Source of the DNA: Deltaproteobacteria bacterium
GTDB taxonomy: Bacteria; Desulfobacterota; Deferrisomatia; Deferrisomatales; JACRMM01
Direction: 5' to 3'
Length of the DNA: 64,000 nt
Assembly: GCA_016214985.1 (NCBI GenBank)
Contig: JACRMM010000071.1
Coordinates: 1 to 64,000 of the forward strand
Shown: one piece after another, positions 62,671-64,000 of the stretch
How positions within the stretch are numbered: the stretch's first letter is position 1
Layout: each line of letters starts with the position of its first letter
Translations under genes and position numbers: made by a program
Notes under the pieces: model-generated
Database searches by the model: none
What the model was told of the DNA's origin: nothing
What the model saw: only the letters and a program-made list of their open reading frames with translations

Positions 62671-63333
62671 ATGTCGGACAAGAGTGACGACCGAAGGGAG
62701 CAGATCTTCAGTGTCGCGGCCAAATTCTTTGCAGAGAAGGGGTACGAGAGGACAAGCTTGCAAGAGATTGCAGACGTAATGGGCTTCACCAAGGCCGCCT
62801 TTTACTATTACTATAACTCCAAGGAGCAGTTGCTCTTTGAAATCATGAAGTTTGTCATCGACAAGGCGCTCATCGACATTCGCGAGGTATCGGCCAGCGA
62901 CGTGCCGGCCGAGGAGAAGTTGCGAGAGTTCGTCCGGCGCCACATGCGGTTCTTTGCGACCCATCCGGCAGAGCTCACGATCATGGCGACGGCGGTAGAC
63001 TCACTGGGCCAAGAGCATCGGGCGGTGATCGTCCAGGATCAGCGGGACTATGTGGCGTTCGTAAAGGACATTGTCGCCGATCTCATCCGAGGGCGGCGCG
63101 ACCAGGAGTTCGACGACGAGACCTGCGTAGCCTTCGCGCTTCTCGGCTCGTTGAACTGGCTCTACAAGTGGTATGACCCCCACGGCAGGATCACGCCGGA
63201 TCGCCTCGCCGACCATTTCCTCAAGCTGTTCTGCCGTGGCCTTGTTTGCGATGACGGGGGGAACAAGGGGGACAAGACGGACCCCCCGCCGGGAAATTCG
63301 GTTGATCGTAGCCTTCGACCCCGGCGCCGGTAG
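62671..63333 (+). CDS. TetR-family repressor
   Basis: A 220-residue regulator with an N-terminal TetR helix-turn-helix (AAKFFAEKGYERTSLQEIADVMGFTKAAFYYYYNSKEQLL; core segment TSLQEIADVMGFTKAAFYYY) and an all-helical ligand domain. It resembles FadR/KstR-like repressors of acyl-CoA pathways, which release DNA on binding an acyl-CoA; this is inference. It is the last gene of the operon, 8 bases after the dehydratase subunit, and the ACTCACCGGTTAGT palindrome at the operon promoter is its probable operator, giving feedback control. Confidence 0.9.
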   Translation: MSDKSDDRREQIFSVAAKFFAEKGYERTSLQEIADVMGFTKAAFYYYYNSKEQLLFEIMKFVIDKALIDIREVSASDVPAEEKLREFVRRHMRFFATHPAELTIMATAVDSLGQEHRAVIVQDQRDYVAFVKDIVADLIRGRRDQEFDDETCVAFALLGSLNWLYKWYDPHGRITPDRLADHFLKLFCRGLVCDDGGNKGDKTDPPPGNSVDRSLRPRRR

Positions 63334-63661
63334 ACAGGGCCGACGTCAGGCGTGCTTGCTGGAGCACCCGTACTGCCCGGTCCGCGCGCCGATGTCCCGC
63401 GCGTAGCCGATGCCTCTTCTGCCGCCCGAGTAGGACATCCTCGAAGCGGATCCGCCGGTTCTCCATCGTGAAGGGGAACTCCGTCTTCTTCTTCCGCACC
63501 TCGACCTGGAATTCCTCCCCCCAACGGGCGCATCTTCTCGACGAGGTCGCTGACCCCGTCGGCGGGTCGTCGAGCCTGGCGCCTGGGCCCGACCGTCCGT
63601 AGAATTCCACGGGCGGGCCTCCTGCTCGCCCTCCTTTTCTCTGCCCGGGCAGGCCGAGCCC
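63334..63661. other. intergenic, possible gene debris
   Basis: About 330 bases. Minus-strand frames give short protein-like pieces in different frames (EEFQVEVRKKKTEFPFTMEN and GIGYARDIGARTGQYGCSSK), which might be a decayed small gene; I cannot assign it. The promoter of the sigma factor gene should also be here but was not identified. Confidence 0.3.
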
Positions 63662-64000
63662 ATGACGGATCTCCACCCCACGGACGACGCGAGCTTGGTG
63701 GTGCGTGCGCAACGCGGCGACGAGGTTGCGTTCGAAACCCTGTACCGACGTCACAGGGACTTTGTGACCGCCGTGGCGGCCCGTTTCGGCGCCGACGGCG
63801 CCGATGCTCTGGACGTGCTCCAGGAGACCTTCCTTTACTTCCTCCGCAAGCTTCCGTCGTTCGAACTCCGGGCCGAGCTCCGCACCTTCCTCTATCCCGT
63901 GGCCAAGCACACGGCTCTGAAGCGCAAGGGGCGTGCGGCGCGCCAACAACCTCTGGACCCGGAGGATCCTGCCGTCGCGAACCTCCCGGCCAAGGAGAAC
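63662..64000 (+). CDS. ECF RNA polymerase sigma factor, 3' truncated by window
   Basis: The first 113 residues of a sigma-70 family ECF factor; the gene runs off the right edge. Region 2 is complete: LVVRAQRGDEVAFETLYRRH, then DVLQETFLYFLRKL and the LRTFLYPVAKHTALKRKGR segment (2.3-2.4). Region 4 is beyond the window. ATG at 63662 has only a weak purine stretch upstream. Its anti-sigma factor, if any, would lie downstream outside the window. Confidence 0.88.
   Translation, partial: MTDLHPTDDASLVVRAQRGDEVAFETLYRRHRDFVTAVAARFGADGADALDVLQETFLYFLRKLPSFELRAELRTFLYPVAKHTALKRKGRAARQQPLDPEDPAVANLPAKEN

Noticed and set aside
63221-63949. A 240-codon minus-strand frame across the tetR end and the sigma factor gene
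   Set aside because: Mostly antisense to tetR and the ECF sigma gene; only a short middle segment looks protein-like and in more than one frame, so I list it as debris.

Overview
The window is from a GC-rich Gram-negative bacterium, most likely a deltaproteobacterial (Desulfobacterota-type) lineage. The basis is inference from gene content: LpxC and a TolC-type pump show an outer membrane, and two DUF3786 proteins, a CD1871A-like CXXC peptide, a NapH-like ferredoxin, an AOR-type tungsten/molybdenum oxidoreductase and 2-hydroxyacyl-CoA dehydratase-type subunits are all common in strict anaerobes of that group. I cannot name a genus from sequence alone.

Left part, 0.5-24.5 kb (core-like, uniformly GC-rich): a CXXC-less TlpA-like protein, a cation diffusion facilitator, a GNAT acetyltransferase, a frameshifted RNase Z-like hydrolase, a NapH-like membrane ferredoxin with a tiny CXXC partner, a DUF3187 outer-membrane protein, a methyltransferase and a DUF3786 protein. 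Then come an LpxC fused to a response-regulator receiver domain, a CpxAR-like two-component pair with a CpxR-like box facing a glycine-zipper surface protein, a universal stress protein in an RND-MFP-TolC efflux operon, a GAF-HD-GYP protein, prmA, a second DUF3786 protein with an Fe-S domain, and tatBC.

Translation block, 24.6-32.4 kb: tRNA-Val(GAC), then thrS-infC-rpmI-rplT-pheS-pheT-ihfA-merR-like in the classic order, with infC using an AUC start, ending at tRNA-Pro(GGG).

Right part, 32.4-63.3 kb (accessory): just after tRNA-Pro the composition falls and decayed genes appear (truncated nuclease, frameshifted monooxygenase-like gene), which looks like a genomic-island edge. A stand-alone second mycofactocin precursor (mftA-like) lies here. 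Next is a sigma-54 activator of the AcoR type beside an outer-membrane phenol-pathway-like protein, then a leftward operon AOR, MoaD-like, acyl-CoA mutase large and small subunits, and an AMP-forming acyl-CoA ligase. Tandem dyads with identical 25-bp centre spacing lie upstream of both the outer-membrane gene and the AOR operon, so the activator probably controls both. Rightward follow a Zn alcohol dehydrogenase, a tightly overlapped MoxR ATPase - GXGXG (FwdC-like) - VWA trio, and mftA-mftB-mftC. After about 2 kb of poorly coding DNA comes a TetR-bracketed operon: crotonase, SCPx-type thiolase, DUF35 Zn-ribbon partner, SDR, ThDP-dependent enzyme, two 2-hydroxyacyl-CoA dehydratase-type subunits and the TetR repressor. 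A palindrome suited to TetR sits at its promoter. The window ends inside an ECF sigma factor gene.

My working picture (inference): the accessory part is a regulated catabolic island for alcohols and carbonyl compounds. The alcohol dehydrogenase, perhaps mycofactocin-dependent, makes a ketone or aldehyde. A ThDP enzyme of the oxalyl-CoA decarboxylase/2-hydroxyacyl-CoA lyase kind adds a one-carbon acyl unit to give a 2-hydroxyacyl-CoA. This is either rearranged by the B12 mutase or dehydrated, hydrated, oxidised and thiolytically cleaved. The ThDP enzyme, mutase, dehydrogenase and ligase resemble the set reported for acetone use by sulfate reducers. The dehydratase branch, the unusual mutase active site, and the MoxR/GXGXG/VWA-mycofactocin neighbourhood are the parts most likely to be new.
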